A stretch of 64,000 bases of DNA. It comes from Poronia punctata (lineage: Eukaryota; Ascomycota; Sordariomycetes; Xylariales; Xylariaceae). The notes beneath the pieces were generated by a model. The model made no database searches and was not told where the DNA came from. It saw nothing but the letters and a program-made list of their open reading frames with translations. Shown piece after piece: positions 1 through 13,709 of the stretch; within the stretch, counting starts at the first letter, position 1, and each line of letters opens with the position of its first letter. The position numbers and the translations under genes are program-made. The DNA is taken from contig MU401457.1 in NCBI GenBank assembly GCA_022579005.1, positions 1-64,000 on the forward strand. Reading direction: 5' to 3'.

Positions 1-3000
1 CTTAAAAGCTAAAGTATAAGCTTTATAAAAAGCTTTAGTTATTATTTTTATTAAAATAGCTTTTTTAAAAAATTAGCTTAAATTTTATTATAAAATTACT
101 TTTATATATAAAAGTAAATAATAACATTTATAATATAATTTTAGTTATTATAAACTAGTTTATAAAAATAGTATTGTTTATTTTTATATAAAAAACGCTT
201 AACGTTGCTAAGCTTATAATAATTATATATTATAAAGTAAACTGCTAGTATAAGTTTTTAAAAAAAATTATAAATAATAAAAATAAATTTATTATAAGTA
301 AATTTTAAAAAAAGTTTTATAAAGTATAAAAAGTGCGTTAGTAGCTATTTACTATATAATACTTTTAAATTAATAGCTAAATAAAATAAGTATACTAAAC
401 TTTAAAAAAATATTTTTATACTTTTTATAATAATAAGCTAAATAGCTAAGTTAAAGTATTAGTAAATATTAAGTTTATATATAATAATAACTAATACGCT
501 ATTATAAGCTATTTACTATTTAAAGTATTATATAAATACTACTTAAAAAGTATTAAATATATACTAAAGCAGCTTTAATTTAATATTTAAAAAGTAAAAA
601 AAAAGCTATAATAAATAAAAACTATATGCTATATAGTTTATAAGCACTAAAAATAAGTAATAAAGTTAATATAAAAGTATTATAATAAGCGCTATATATT
701 AAAAAAGTTTTAAGCAAATAACGTAATAAAGCTATTAATAGTATATTTTAAATTTAAGTATAAAAAAAAACTAGCTTTTATATATATTTAAGTTAAAGTT
801 ATTAAAAAAGTAAAAACTTAAGCATACTAAATTTAGTTGCTAAAAATTTATTTTTAAGTTTATAATATATTTTTTATATTATTACTTAAGCTATAAATAA
901 ACTAGCTAAAAAACGTTAGTAAAATAACGCTACTTAAGTTAAAAAATAAATAAAAAAATAAGTAATAAAAAATATTGTTTAATATTAAAAAAACTAAAGT
1001 AAATAAAAATACTTAGTAAAATAAAAAAGTTAGCTAGTAAAATATAATATTTAAAAGCTAGCTAAATATTTAATAAATATAAACTATTTACTAAACTAAT
1101 ATAAAAAAAAGGTTAAAAAAGTTTATACTAAATAAAATAATAAATAAAGTAGTTATAATTAGCATAATAAATATTAAATTATAAAATATATACTTAGTTA
1201 ATAAAAAAAAATAGTAAGCTATTACTAAGTAAACTAAAACTAAGCTATAATATTATAAAAAATAAAAACTTATATTTTAATAAACTTATTATAATTTAAA
1301 ATATATTTTAAACTACTAATATAAAAAGCATTATTACTAAATAAAAAGTTAGTAAGCAAAAGTTAAAAAGTAGCTAAAAAAGCAAATAATATACTATATT
1401 ATTAAAATAGCTATAGCTAAAAATAAGCAACGTAATTTAATAAGTATTATAAATAAAGCTAATAGTAATAATAAAAACTATATTATAAGTAAAAATCTTT
1501 TAATAAGCTTTGCTAATACTAAAAAATGCTTTAATACTTTTATTTTTATAAGCTTTTTTAAAGTTTAGCTTTTTATTAGCAGCTTTTAAAATAAATATAT
1601 ATAACTAGTATAAATAAGCATTTAAATTGCTTAAAAAGCTATTTTAGTACTTTAAAAAGAAAATAAAAAACTAAGCTTTATATATAATATTATTAAAATT
1701 ATTAAGTAAAAGCTTTTTTTTGCTAATATAAAACTGCTAAATATTAGCAAATATATTAATAAATAAGTAGTAAAAGTATAAACTATAAAAAAAGCAACTA
1801 TAATAGTTAATAAATAATAAATAGCAACTAATTTTTAATAAATAATAATATAATATTACTTTTTTTTTTTAATTAATATAACTAGCTTTTTTTAAAAAAT
1901 AACTATATACTAAAAAGCTAAACCTACTTTAAATAAGCAAAATATACGTTAACTTATAATAATAAAAGTATTATTTAATAAAGTAGCATTTATATTTACG
2001 TTTTTATTTTTATTTTTATTTTTAGCTTTAGCAATAGTAGCTTAATAGTTTTATTAAGCGTTTTTTATTTTAGTATAAAAATAAGTAGTATACTATATAA
2101 TTTATTAAGCTATACTAACTAAAGTAAAAAGTATTTTAAAAAAAATAAATATTTAAGCAAACTAATAAGCAAAAAAGTAATAAATATATAGCATAATAAC
2201 TTTAGTAGTTTTTTTTATAAAAAGTATAATTAATATTGCTAAAGTAGTAAAAATAATAAATATAAAAATTTAAATATATACTATAAACGTAGTGCTAGCA
2301 AGGCTTTTTACTAAGTATTATTATAATTTTTAGCTTATTACTATTTAATTAAGCAAGATTATAGTTAAAATTAAAAATTTAATAGTTTAAAAATAATTAA
2401 CTTATATTAGTATTAAAAATATATTAATATATAAACTTAAAATAAAAAAGCTTTAAAGGCAATATAATAGCAATTGCTTAGTAAAAAGCTTAATAAAATA
2501 ATAATGCTAAAAAAAAAAGTAAATATTAAAATAAAGTTATAAATAAAAAAAATATATAAAGCTAGGTATAAGCTAATAAGTTAATAAAAAAATAGTTTAT
2601 AAAAGCTAATAAATTAATTTAATTAAAAAAATTAAAAATAGGCCTAATTAGCAAATATACCTACAAATGCTAAAATTGCTAAAAATTAGCAACTTAAAAA
2701 AAAAAGCAGTATAACAAGGCACTTAGCTAAAAAAGCTATTTGCATATAAACTACCTATTAGCTAAAGCTATGCTAACTAATAGCTAAAGCTTTGCTAGTT
2801 ATACCTTTTTTAATCCTTTTAGCTAGTTTAGTTACCTACCTAGCTAACTAAATAGAAGTTATTTAATATACCTAGTTTTTAAAATCGCTAGCAACATTAC
2901 TTTATAACTACCTTATTGCTTAAACCCTTACAAGTTTTTTTATTAAGTTATTACTATTATTAGTATAGCTTAAATAAATATTTATTATATTTATTATATT

Positions 3001-4420
3001 TAATATAAATAAAAGTTTTTTAGTTATATTTAGCTTATATATAATTAATTTAGCATTTATATAAGCTATAAGCTTTGCTTAATATACTGTTTTTTTAACT
3101 ATTTAGCTATTATTAAGTATATTTATTATTAAGCAAAAGTATACCTAAATAAAAAATAACTTATTATAAATTTTATTATAAATAACTTTTTAAGTTTATA
3201 ACGTATATACTATATTTAATAATAAGCTAAAAATGCTTTTTTTATACGCTATATAAAAATAACTATAGTTTTATTAAATTTATATATAAAGTTTATAAAT
3301 AAAATAAATAGCTTATATAATATATTATTATTACTTATAATTTATATTATATTTTTAAGTAAATTAATTTACTTAAAAACATTTTAATAGCATAAAAAAT
3401 TTACTAACGCTTTAAAGTTATTATTTATTTTTATTATAATATAAGTTACTTATAGCTAGTATAGTACTAGCGCTTATTATAGCTAGTACTAGATTTTTTA
3501 AAGCTTTAAAAAATTATTTAATTAGCATAAATTAAATATAATTATAATAAAATAATAACTTTATTTTTTACTTTATATAATTTAAAATATAATAAGTTAG
3601 CTTAAAAAAAGCATTTAAAAATACTGCTTTAATAGCTACCTTTTATAATATTATTATATAACTAGTATTTTAGTTTTTATAAAAATTTAAAGTACTATTT
3701 AGTAGCTATATTTTAGTTAATATATTAGCAAGCTTTTAAAAGTATTAAAGCATTATAAATTTAACGCTAGTACTATTTTTAAAGCTAATATTTAACGCTA
3801 AAGTACTTTTAGCTAAAAATAAATAGCAAGCATTTTATATTTTTTTTTTACTTTTTAAATAAAATTTTAAAGCTAGTTTAGTTTAAGTTTAAGTTTAATA
3901 TAGTAGTGCTATAATAGTTACTATATTAATTATACATTAACCTTAGCTTTAAACTATATTATTGTTTATAATATTTTAGCTTTAAATAAGCAATAAAGCT
4001 TTTATAGTATATTTTTAGCTATAAAAGTTAAAGTTAATAAGTATAGTTTAATTAAATATAGCTTTTTTAACTTATTAAGTTTAATTATATGCTTAAGCAG
4101 TTTTTTTAGCTACTTTTTTAAAGCTATATTTAAAGTTGTTTACTTTATATATAATAGCTTTTTTATAATAAGCAAGTTTATTAATATATAAGTTAAAGCT
4201 ATTTATTGCTTTACTAAAACGCTTAATGTTTATTATAATATTATTTACTATATTTTAAAGCTTTTTATATTTTTTATTAATAAAGTTTTTATAAATATAT
4301 TATTTTTTTTAAGCAAAGTTAAAAGTATAAATTAAAATATTTAATGAACGTTTAATATTATTTTAAGTTATAATTATATTTACATACTATTTTTATAACT
4401 TTATTTACTTTTTTATATAA
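1..4420. other. RIP-degraded, A+T-saturated non-coding block (left part)
   Basis: Almost entirely A and T with no credible open frame on either strand. The surviving C and G sit mostly in AGCT, GCT and ACG contexts, while CA and TG dinucleotides are nearly absent and TA is everywhere. That is the expected result of repeat-induced point mutation, which turns CpA into TpA on both strands. The DNA was therefore probably repetitive, most likely transposon-derived, but I could not recognise a protein in it. It is inference that it belongs to one or more elements separate from the one starting at 4421. Confidence 0.85.
2640..2960. repeat. Less-eroded island with imperfect internal repeats inside the RIP block
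   Basis: This stretch keeps clearly more G and C than its flanks, including CA and TG steps. It contains an imperfect direct repeat of about 20 bp (core TAGCTAAAGCT, near 2757-2797). It may be a short sequence that escaped RIP, a remnant between two elements, or an old LTR edge. Nothing in it looks coding. Confidence 0.4.
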
Positions 4421-4613
4421 TATAACGTATTATAAAGGGATTTAAAAAATAGGGTCTTGTAGCTTGTAAATTAAATAGCTAGATTAAATAAGGACTAGCG
4501 CACTAAGGTTAATTAGTTAAGTTATAATTAATTAACTTAACTTTGCTAAATTCTTTTTTTTTATATTATTAATTTATAAAATTCACTATATTACTTTATA
4601 GTTTTCTTTACTA
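4421..4613 (+). repeat. 5' LTR of the RIPed Gypsy element
   Basis: Starts TATAACGTATTATAAAGGGA and ends TTTTCTTTACTA. It has the same length as the copy at 12143-12335 with no indel needed. The likely ancestral start is TGTAACG, with TG changed to TA by RIP; that is inference. It keeps G at several sites where the 3' copy has A. Confidence 0.8.
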
Positions 4614-7600
4614 AATAGTATAGTAAGTTAATTAGATTAATATAACTAATATTTAGTTATTTATTTTTTTTTTGTAGTAGTAGCTAGGTATAAATTAAAA
4701 AATTATTATTTTTTAAAGCTTTAAAACTTAACTTATACTTTTTTAAAGCTTAAAGCCTAACTAAAGTAACAAAGCAAAAAGGTTGTTTTTTAAGACTTTT
4801 TATATTATTACTAAATTAAAACCTAGTTAAAGTTATTTTTTTAAATCTTTTTAATTAGCAACTTAATTATATTTTTATAAGCTTTCTTATATTAAGCAAA
4901 AACTTTATAAATAAGTTAAGTTTATATAATTCCTTTTAAATAGCTAACTTATTTTAATACTACTATATTTAGGTTATAAATAAAAGCACTGTTTTTATAT
5001 TATATTTATTTATAACGCTAACGTTTATAGTTACTTTTTATTAAAGCTTAATTTTGTTAAACGCTTAATTATATTTTATATATTATAAGCAACTTGTTTT
5101 TTTAAACTTGTTATTATTATAATAGTATTGCGCAAAATACTTATTTTTTTAAATTTATATTAAACGCTTTACTTTTTATATTTTGTTTGTTTTTTATATT
5201 TATTTTTTGTTTATTTTTTTAAGTTAATTAAAAAAGGTTAATTTAGTTAAATATATATAATAAGTAAAAAAAATAAAAGTGCTAATAGTACCTTTGCTAT
5301 GCTAAGGCACTTTAGTAATAATAAGAAATTAAGCTTTAAGTTTTAAACTTAATATAAAGTTAATACTTTAACGCTACTAAACTTACTATATAAACTTTTA
5401 TACGATTTTTTATAGGATTTTTTACTTTATAACTTTTTATTTTATAACTTTAATTAATTTAGATTATATATAATAAGCGCTAAAAAAGTTAAAAAATAAG
5501 AAAATAATAAAGCTAGTTAAAAGTAACTAAAATAAAATAAATAAAAGCAAAAAAAGTTTAATAAACACGTTACTAGCTATATTAATTATTTAGTAAATTA
5601 AATAAAACTTATATATAATTAACTATAAGCTTTAAACAAAAACATAAAAGTAATAATAAATAAGTTAAACTAGTTTATTTAAGCTGCTTAAAGTAAGCTA
5701 GCAATACTAAATCTTTTAGCAACAATACTTATACTTATACTTATACTAGTATAAGCGTAAGCATATTAACTAAAGTAGTAATTAAAAATAGCTTAACTAA
5801 ACTTTATTTAGCATATAAATATATACTAACTTATATTAGTAATAAAAGCTTTTTAGCAAAGATTTTAAAACTTTAAAAGTTTTTTTTTAAGTTATATTAC
5901 TTTAGCTAATTTTAATAACTTTTATAAAAACTTTAACTTATTATTATAAGCTAACTTATTATTATAAGTTAACTTTTAGTTAATAAAGTATATATTATTA
6001 TAAAATAACTATTTTTAAGTTTAATTTATAAACTTTTTAATTAAACCTTTAACTAAACTTATTAAATAAATAAATAGCTTTAAAAGTTATTTTAACTATA
6101 ATAAAAAAACTTAATTTTTTATAATATATATATAGTTAAATTAGCAGTAAAAAGCCTTAGCTAGCAATTTTGCTAAAAACCTTAATAATAATAAAAATAG
6201 TTTTTTAAAAAAAGCACTTTAAAAAGCATTTTAAAAATAACTTAAAAGCTTTTTTAAAAATCTATTTAGCCTTATAAAACTATTTAGCTTTTTAAAACTA
6301 CTTAGTTTTTTAAAAAGCAATAAATACTAATATAAAAAAAGCTTTGCTTTACTTTTTAATATAAACTTAAATAGCTAATATATTTAAATTAAAAAAAAAA
6401 TATAAAAACTTTTATATTTAACTTTAAAGACTTAAAAAACTTTAACTAAGTTAATAAAAGATTTAAAACTATTTATATAAATATATAAGCTTTTATTAAT
6501 AAAGTTAATGCAATATTAAAAAATATTAATAGCAATACTAGTAAAAGCTAATTAGTATAATTATAGCTAATTTTGTTAAAAAAAGCTATAGCTAAATAAT
6601 AAAATTTAGTTTTTATAGTAAAAAAAAAAAGTTTACTTTATAATAAAAGCATTAAAAGTATAATAAACTACTTTAGCTAACGCTTTACTATAGCTTTTAA
6701 TATTACTATTAAAAAAAGTAACTTATTTTAACTTAAATTAAAAAATATTGCTTATAATAAAAACGCATTAAAAAAGTACTTTTAAAAAAAAATTTAATAT
6801 ATTAAAGCAAGTTACTTATTAGCAAGTAATAACTTTAATTAAATAAAAATAGTTACTATAACATAGTTAGTTATAAACTTTTTTTTAAAGTAAAACGTGC
6901 TTATATTAAATTAAAAAAAAAGCTTTAGTAAATATTTAAAGCTTTTATTGCGCAAAAAAGCTGTACTTTTGTTAGCAGCTAAGTTAATATATTTGCAAAT
7001 TTAAAAAATAAAATAAAAAAAGCAGCTAAACAACTTTTTTAAAAACTAATTAAATAATAACAAAGGTAATAAAAAAAAAAAAAGCTGCTAGCAAGAAAAT
7101 AAATGCAATAAAAGTTATAATTATAATAGCTATAACTATAGCTACTATAAAAATAACTATAAAAAAAATAAATATTAATTTAAAGATTAAAAAAAAAAAA
7201 AAAATAAGTTTTAAAATAAAAATAAACTTTAAAATAAAAATAAATCTAAAAATAAAAACAAAAAAAAAGACTATTTAAATCTAGCAAAAGAAAATAACTT
7301 TAAAAACTTTAAATTAAAAAAAAAAAACTTATTAAACTTATTTAATAGCAATAATTTTAGTTTAAAATTAAACTAAATATTTATAATTATAAATTATAAC
7401 TTTAAGTGTAAGCATTATAGCAATTTTTTTAGTAATTAAAAAAAAAAATAAAAACATTATAAAAAATGCTTAAAGTAACTAATTAAATTGCAAAATATAC
7501 TTAAATTAAAGTTACTAAAAAGTACTTATATAAAATATAATAAATTTTTTAAATTATAAAATTAGCTATTTAAGTACTTAAATAAATGCTAAAAAAAGTT

Positions 7601-9152
7601 ATTAATATTTAATAAGAAAGCTTACTTAGTTAAACTTATAAACTTAAAGTACTTAAAACTTAATATATATATATTTATTTTTTTAAAAATTTAAATAAAA
7701 AAACTTATTAGTTAATTTTAGTACTTTTATTTATATATTTTAGTTTGCTTATACTTTAATATATTTAAAACTATTATTTGTTTTAATATAAGCATAAGCT
7801 AAAATATTATTACTTAAAACTTATTAAAAATAACTAAATACTTTATTAAAAAATAGTTAAGCAAAGTTTAAAGTATTAGTAAAAGTTATATTAAGTATAT
7901 TAAATAAGCTACTTTATAAATATATATAGTAAAATTAAATAATACTAAAAAAAAAAAATAAGTTAAATTTATAATATTAGTATAAGTTATTAAAAATATT
8001 ATAAAACCTTATATATTATTAAAAACGGATTTTAGCAACATTTATAAAGCTAGAATTAATTTTAAAACCTAATTAATTAGCTTTAATGCTATAAAAAGAT
8101 TTAAAACTTTTTTTAAAATTTAACTATGCTTATATTTTTATATTTAAAAAGTAACTTTAGCTTAAAAAGTAATCTTAGGCCTTAAAAAGACTTTATTAGT
8201 ACTTATTTTATATAAGTTATTGTTTTTAAATAAAGATTTTACTTTTAATTTTAGCTATAAAAACGTAGTTTTTTTATTTATAAAATTAATAACCTTAAAT
8301 ACTATTATTATAGCTAACTTTTTACTTAAACTAAAAAAAGTTAAATAAAGTACTTAAGTAAGCACTATTAATAAATAAATAAAAACTAAAGTATAAAAAG
8401 CTACTTAAAAAGGTTGTTTAAAAGTAATAGCTATAGTTATAGTTTTATTATAAATACTATTTTTTATAAAAGCTTTTAATAAAATAAAAGTTATAAGCAA
8501 AGTACTAATTAAGTGCTTTATTAGTATAAGTATTTTTAACTAACTTTTATATATAATACTAGCTATTAAAAAATACTTTACTTTAAGTAAAAAGCTATAA
8601 AATGCTATAACTTAACTAAAAGTTATAAAAGTATTTAATACTTAAACCTTTAAAAATAAAGAAAACTAGATTAAAAAAAGCAATAAAAATAAGAAAATAG
8701 CTAATAAACATTTTAAAGTAACTAAATTTTTTTTAACTATAAAAATTTAAAAGCTTTTTAAAAAAGAGAAAATTGTTAGACTAAATAGCTAATTTATTTA
8801 TGCTAAAACTAACGTTATAATAAGTAAAATTTTTTAAATTTTAAAAGACTTTTTAAAAATCTAAACTAATTAAAGCATTATAAACATTTTAAAAAATAAT
8901 TAAATAAAAATATTATTAGTAAATAATTAGTAATAAATAAAATTAAATAGCTAACTTTATTTTTTTAGTATAAAAAATAAAGTAATAGTTAATAAAGTGT
9001 TTAATAAGCTTTATAAACAAGGTAAAATAAAATAGGTTAATAAACTAAGCTTCTTTACTTATTTAATATTTATAGCGTATTGTTAAGTAAAAAGAAAAGT
9101 TTAAATTAAACTTATAATAAACTTATAAGCTTTTAATAAAATAGTAGTTTTT

Positions 9153-9479
9153 AATAATTATTTACTACTGCTTTAATTTAAAGTAATTAAATTAGTATAT
9201 AAAAAGAAATATATTACTATAGTAAATACTATAGCGTTTTTTTATTAATTTAAAGTGCATTTAAACTATAAGGACAAATTTACTATAGTAAGCCTTTAAA
9301 GTTTAAAATGCTTAATTATTATACTTATAAGCTTTTGTAATTTACTTGCATACGTTTAAAAGTTTATAAATAAAATACTAAAACTATATTGCTTATTTTG
9401 CTAAGCTTTTATTAATAATATTATAATATTTTTAAATAATAAAGCTAGTTACTTAAAATATTTTTATAAAGTATTTAAC
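9153..9479 (+). pseudogene. Ghost of a Ty3/Gypsy reverse transcriptase
   Basis: Reading + frame from 9153 gives 109 codons with four or more stops but preserved spacing of RT landmarks. There is a KY-[IF]-T block with hydrophobic residues where the catalytic LDxxxAF segment lies. An LVMPFGLTNAP-like block follows (much reduced, at about 9315-9355), then a FINxIL-like block, then an I-N-N-I-I-I-F stretch where Gypsy elements have YLDDILIYS. A residual SYLKYFYKVF matches the usual HxxHVxxVF tail. Asp and Gly codons read as Asn, Lys or stop, as G-to-A change predicts. The alignment was made by eye against remembered Gypsy RTs. Confidence 0.7.
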
Positions 9480-12142
9480 TTTTTTAAATAAAAACGTATT
9501 TTAATGTTTTTAAAAAAATTGTTTTTAAAATACTTTTTAGTTAAATTGCTAAGCTTTTATATTAATTTTTTTAAAATAGCAATAATTAAATATTAGTTAG
9601 TAGCTTTTTAAAACTTAGCTTTTTTAAATAACTTAAAAGCTTTAAAATAATACTTTAAAAGCAGCAGCTTTTTTTAAATACTACTACTATACTATGCTTA
9701 ATATATAGAACTTTTATAAAAGTAGAAAACGGCTTTATTAAATAAAAGTTATAAAAAAAAAAGGTTGTAAATAGTAACTTAAAAAAGCAGCAAGCTTATA
9801 TTTAATTAACTTATTTTAAGCTAATAAAAGTTAAAATAAAGTTTTTTTAAGTAATATAAAATTTAATATATAAGTATACTATTTTTAAGCATTATAATCT
9901 AGCTAAAATACTTTTTATATAAGTTAATGCTTTATTAAAAAAAAGCTTTAAAGTTATATTATTTTATACTAAAAAAAGTATAAATAATAGCTTAAAGCAA
10001 CTATTTTAAATATTTAAGTAAAATTTATAATGTTTTTAAGCTATTTACTTTTATAGCTAAAATTAAAATATAAACCTTTAAAAATAAAAGTAGCTTATGT
10101 TATTTAAGCTTATAAATAGCTAAAAACTATAATTAAAGTATTAAATAACTTTATAGTAATACTTATAAACTATTTTACTACTAAAAGCATTTTTAATTAA
10201 ACTAGTTTTAATATAGCTTTAATAAATTAAGCAAATAAAAAACTAGTTAACGTTTTAATTTATTTATTATAATATAAACTATAAACTTACTATATACTAA
10301 AATAGCTTAATTTTATATTTAATACTTTAAGCTATTTTTAAAACATTATTAATAAAATAAATAAAAATAAAAAAGTAGTTTAGTTAAATAAAAAGCTAAC
10401 TTTTAATTAAGTATAGTTAGTTATAAAAACTATTGCTATAATAAACTTAAAAATAAAAAGAAAGTTTAAAAAAAAATATAAAAAAGACTTAAAATATAGC
10501 TAGATTTTTTAATAAGTTTAAAAAAAAAAAATAAAAACGTTGTTAACTTTTTTAAGCTAGGCTACTTTTTTATAATTATTAACAAGTTAATATATAATAT
10601 TAATTAAAAAAATAACTAGTAGCTATATATTTTAAAAAACCTTATTAGTACGTTTATAGCTATTGCTTATAATAATAAATACTACTTTAAAAAATAATAT
10701 ATGCTATAAAACCTAAAGCAATATTTAATTTAAAAGAAAATAAAACTAGTTAAAAAGTATATTAATTATTATAATACTTATAAGCTTTGCGCAATATTAT
10801 AAAAAAAATTCTATAGCTTATATTAAGCTACTTAACTAGTAGACTTTTAACTTATAAAAATTATTATTATTAACTTTATTATAAAACTTTTAAAAGTTAA
10901 ATTAACTAACTTATTATAAAAATTAAAAAAATAAAAATATTTTAACGCTTTAATAATAATTACTTATATTATATTTAAAAAGTTATTATTGCTACTAAGT
11001 AATATAAAGTATATTATAAAAAACTAAGCTAAAATATTTGTTTAAGTTGCTTTAACTGCTAACTAAAGTGTTTTTTTAAACATTATTTTAAATTAAAACT
11101 AAAAATTTACTTTAGCTTTTTAAAAAAAACTTTAAAAAGGTTTTAAAGCTAGGCTTTTAATATTAATAGCTTATTACTTATAAACTAATAAAGCATTAAA
11201 GCAAAAAAATTAAATAGTTAAAATAGCTATTTATTTTTACTATTTTAAATACTTAAATTATAAATAAATTAATTTATTACTAGTTTTATAATAAAATTTA
11301 AATAGCGTATATTTTAAAATAATTAAAGCTTTAGTATATAAACTACTTTTTAAATTTTAGCTTTTTAAATTTAATAATATCATTATATAATTTAAAAGCT
11401 TATTAAAATTAAACTTAAATACTTTAAATATTATTTAAACTTATTTATATTAAAATACTAAGCTAGCTATAAACTTTGTTACTACTTAGGCTAAGTAATA
11501 CTATAATAAAAAGTATAAACTTATTAAGTTTAATATAAGGGATAAAGTTTACTTTTAGCTATATTATAGCTACTATTTACTTAGATAACTATTTTAAAAG
11601 TATTTATAATAGCGTATAAGCTTATAAAAAATAAAAATAAAAATTAAAAAACTAGCTTACAAAATTAACTTTTTTAAAACTTTTAAAATTTACTTAGTTA
11701 TTTTTATAGCTTACTTATTTTTTAAACAAAAAAAAAAAACTTATTTTATAAGTTTATTTTAGCTTTTAGTTTTATTTAAAATAACTAGCTAAATTAAAAT
11801 AAAGTAAAAGATTTGTTTAAAATTAAAACTATTTTAAACTATTACTTAAACTACTTTAAAATAAAATATTAGTACTTAGTTAAATAAAAAAGGTATAGTT
11901 ATAAAGATAATTAGTAGTGCTTAAAGTAGTAACTGCGTAATATAAAAGCACTTATTAAAAAATACTAGGTCTAAAAAGAAAGTAAACTAGAAAAAAAAAA
12001 AAAACTACTAATTAGCTTAGTTATATTTAGCGCAAACGACCTTAAAAGGTAAAAAAAATAAAAAAAGTGCAAAAATAAAAAAATTTGCTTTTGTTTGCAT
12101 TTGTTAAAGTTAACGCTAATTTTTTAAGTAGCTAGTACTTAA

Positions 12143-12335
12143 TATAACGTATTATAAAGGGATTTAAAAAATAAGGTCTTATAGCTTATAGATTAAATAG
12201 CTAAATTAAATAAAGACTAGCACACTAAGGTTAATTAGTTAAGTTATAATTAATTAACTTAACCTTGCTAAATTTCTTTTTTTTACATTATTAATTTATA
12301 AAATTTACTACACTACTTTATGGTTTTCTTTACTA
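12143..12335 (+). repeat. 3' LTR of the RIPed Gypsy element
   Basis: Direct copy of 4421-4613, 193 bp. Differences are G/A or C/T in both directions, so each LTR was mutated independently on both strands after insertion. No transversions and no indels were noticed. Confidence 0.8.
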
Positions 12336-13709
12336 TTATAACAAGTTTTTATTGCTTATTTATTACTTTATAAATAAAGTTAAAATGTTAATTAAGCTTT
12401 GCTTTTATTTTTTTAAAATTAAAAGCAATTTAAGTGTTTTTTATATATTTTTTTAATAATAAAACATTAAGCTAGCAGCTAAAAGTTATATTAATACTAT
12501 TAACTTTAAAAGCAACTTTATTATTATTAGCATTATTAATACCTTTACTACTGCTATTACCTATATAGTTTATATTAACTATATTATAAACGTAATTAGT
12601 ATTATTAAATTAATAAAAAATAAAATTTTTTTAATAATTTTAAAAATTTTAAAAATAATTATTTACTTGCTATAAAGCTATGCAAATATATATTTATACT
12701 TTTAGTTTTATAGTACTAATATAGTTTAATATATTAATTAAAGTATATAAACCTATATTAACTAATATAAAAAACCTATTAATATATTATATATAAAGTA
12801 AAATAAAAAAAAAGTATTTAAAAATTTAAAATATATAAAATATAAGTAAATATTATACCTAGTACCTACTTTTAATTGTTTTACATTATTTTTTATATAT
12901 CAATACCCTTATCCTATATAGTCTACTTATCTTTGCAACTAGCAGATCTACAATAATACCTCTTATAACAAGTGGAATATGTAGTTTTTTCCTTCTTTCT
13001 GTCTCTTTACGAGTACAAGACAAGTAACCTAAAGGGGCCTAGCCCAGTGCACAAGCCACCTGCAGTTAAGTCGTTCCTTGAGAGATACCCCGTAGCCAAT
13101 CAGGCCTAGAATACGCTAATGTAACTTACATACTCTAAAAGAAGTAGCCAATTAAATACGCACCTTTTGAGATACGCGAACGTAGGCCGGTAAAGAGATC
13201 AGATCTGCTCTTTCCCGATAATTACCGATAATAATTTTTTTTTCTTCTCCAGAACGCACTGCAGTAGATAAATAAGAATTTTAAAGTACGAGTAGGTAGA
13301 TATTTATTCCAACATTATAAACTTCTTTTCGTTCGGTCGGAATATCTAATACCTGGTTTACTTTTTCAGATTACTTTGTTACTAACAAGATGTCCTGTCT
13401 TGGCAGCATGTTGCTAGTAATGTATTTGTTTAGACTAAAGTACTGTGTATCTACCAAGTTTCCCAGTTTTTGCGTCATGAACATTGAACACTACTCGTAA
13501 AAGATTCCCGGTTCCGAGATTTCAATTCATATCCTTTAAACTAGGTAGTCTACCTAGTAATTATAGCACTGAGGGGGATTCCCACTAGGTTAGATTCTGT
13601 CTTCAACTTCAAGAAAAGGGTAATAATTAATACGTTATAATAACATTCCACACTAACATTTCTTTTCTTTTTTCTTCCCCCGTCCGAAATTTACGTGTAT
13701 CACTCCAAA
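12336..13709. other. End of the RIP block, then unique non-coding DNA upstream of the MFS gene
   Basis: A+T-saturated sequence continues to about 12880. Base composition then changes within roughly 50 bp to normal mixed sequence. From 12900 to 13709 there is no credible gene. It holds three copies of the octamer TACTCGTA or its complement (13008, 13287, 13492). The last 100 bp is pyrimidine-rich (CTTTTCTTTTTTCTTCCCC at about 13661), typical of a fungal promoter or transcription-start region for the gene at 13710. Confidence 0.7.

Larger units (their letters stand above)
4421..12335 (+). mobile_element. RIP-inactivated Ty3/Gypsy LTR retrotransposon
   Basis: A 7.9-kb unit bounded by two direct copies of the same 193-bp sequence (4421-4613 and 12143-12335), which I take as LTRs. 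Between them is 7.5 kb of A+T-saturated DNA with no open frame. At 9153-9479 the + strand still aligns by eye, stops included, with a Gypsy-type reverse transcriptase, which gives family and orientation. The LTRs differ at about 14 positions, all transitions, as RIP predicts. Primer-binding site and polypurine tract are no longer clear; a purine-rich stretch lies at 12053-12090. TATAA occurs just outside both ends, but in such DNA this is weak evidence for a target duplication. Gag, protease and integrase could not be placed. The element is dead. Confidence 0.8.

Noticed and set aside
1..4420. A second identifiable retroelement left of the LTR pair
   Set aside because: Composition suggests former repeats, but I could not find paired termini or any protein block on either strand.
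4421..12335. Exact 5-bp target-site duplication (TATAA) for the retrotransposon
   Set aside because: TATAA occurs on both sides but is offset by one base and is very common in this A+T-rich DNA, so it is not evidence.
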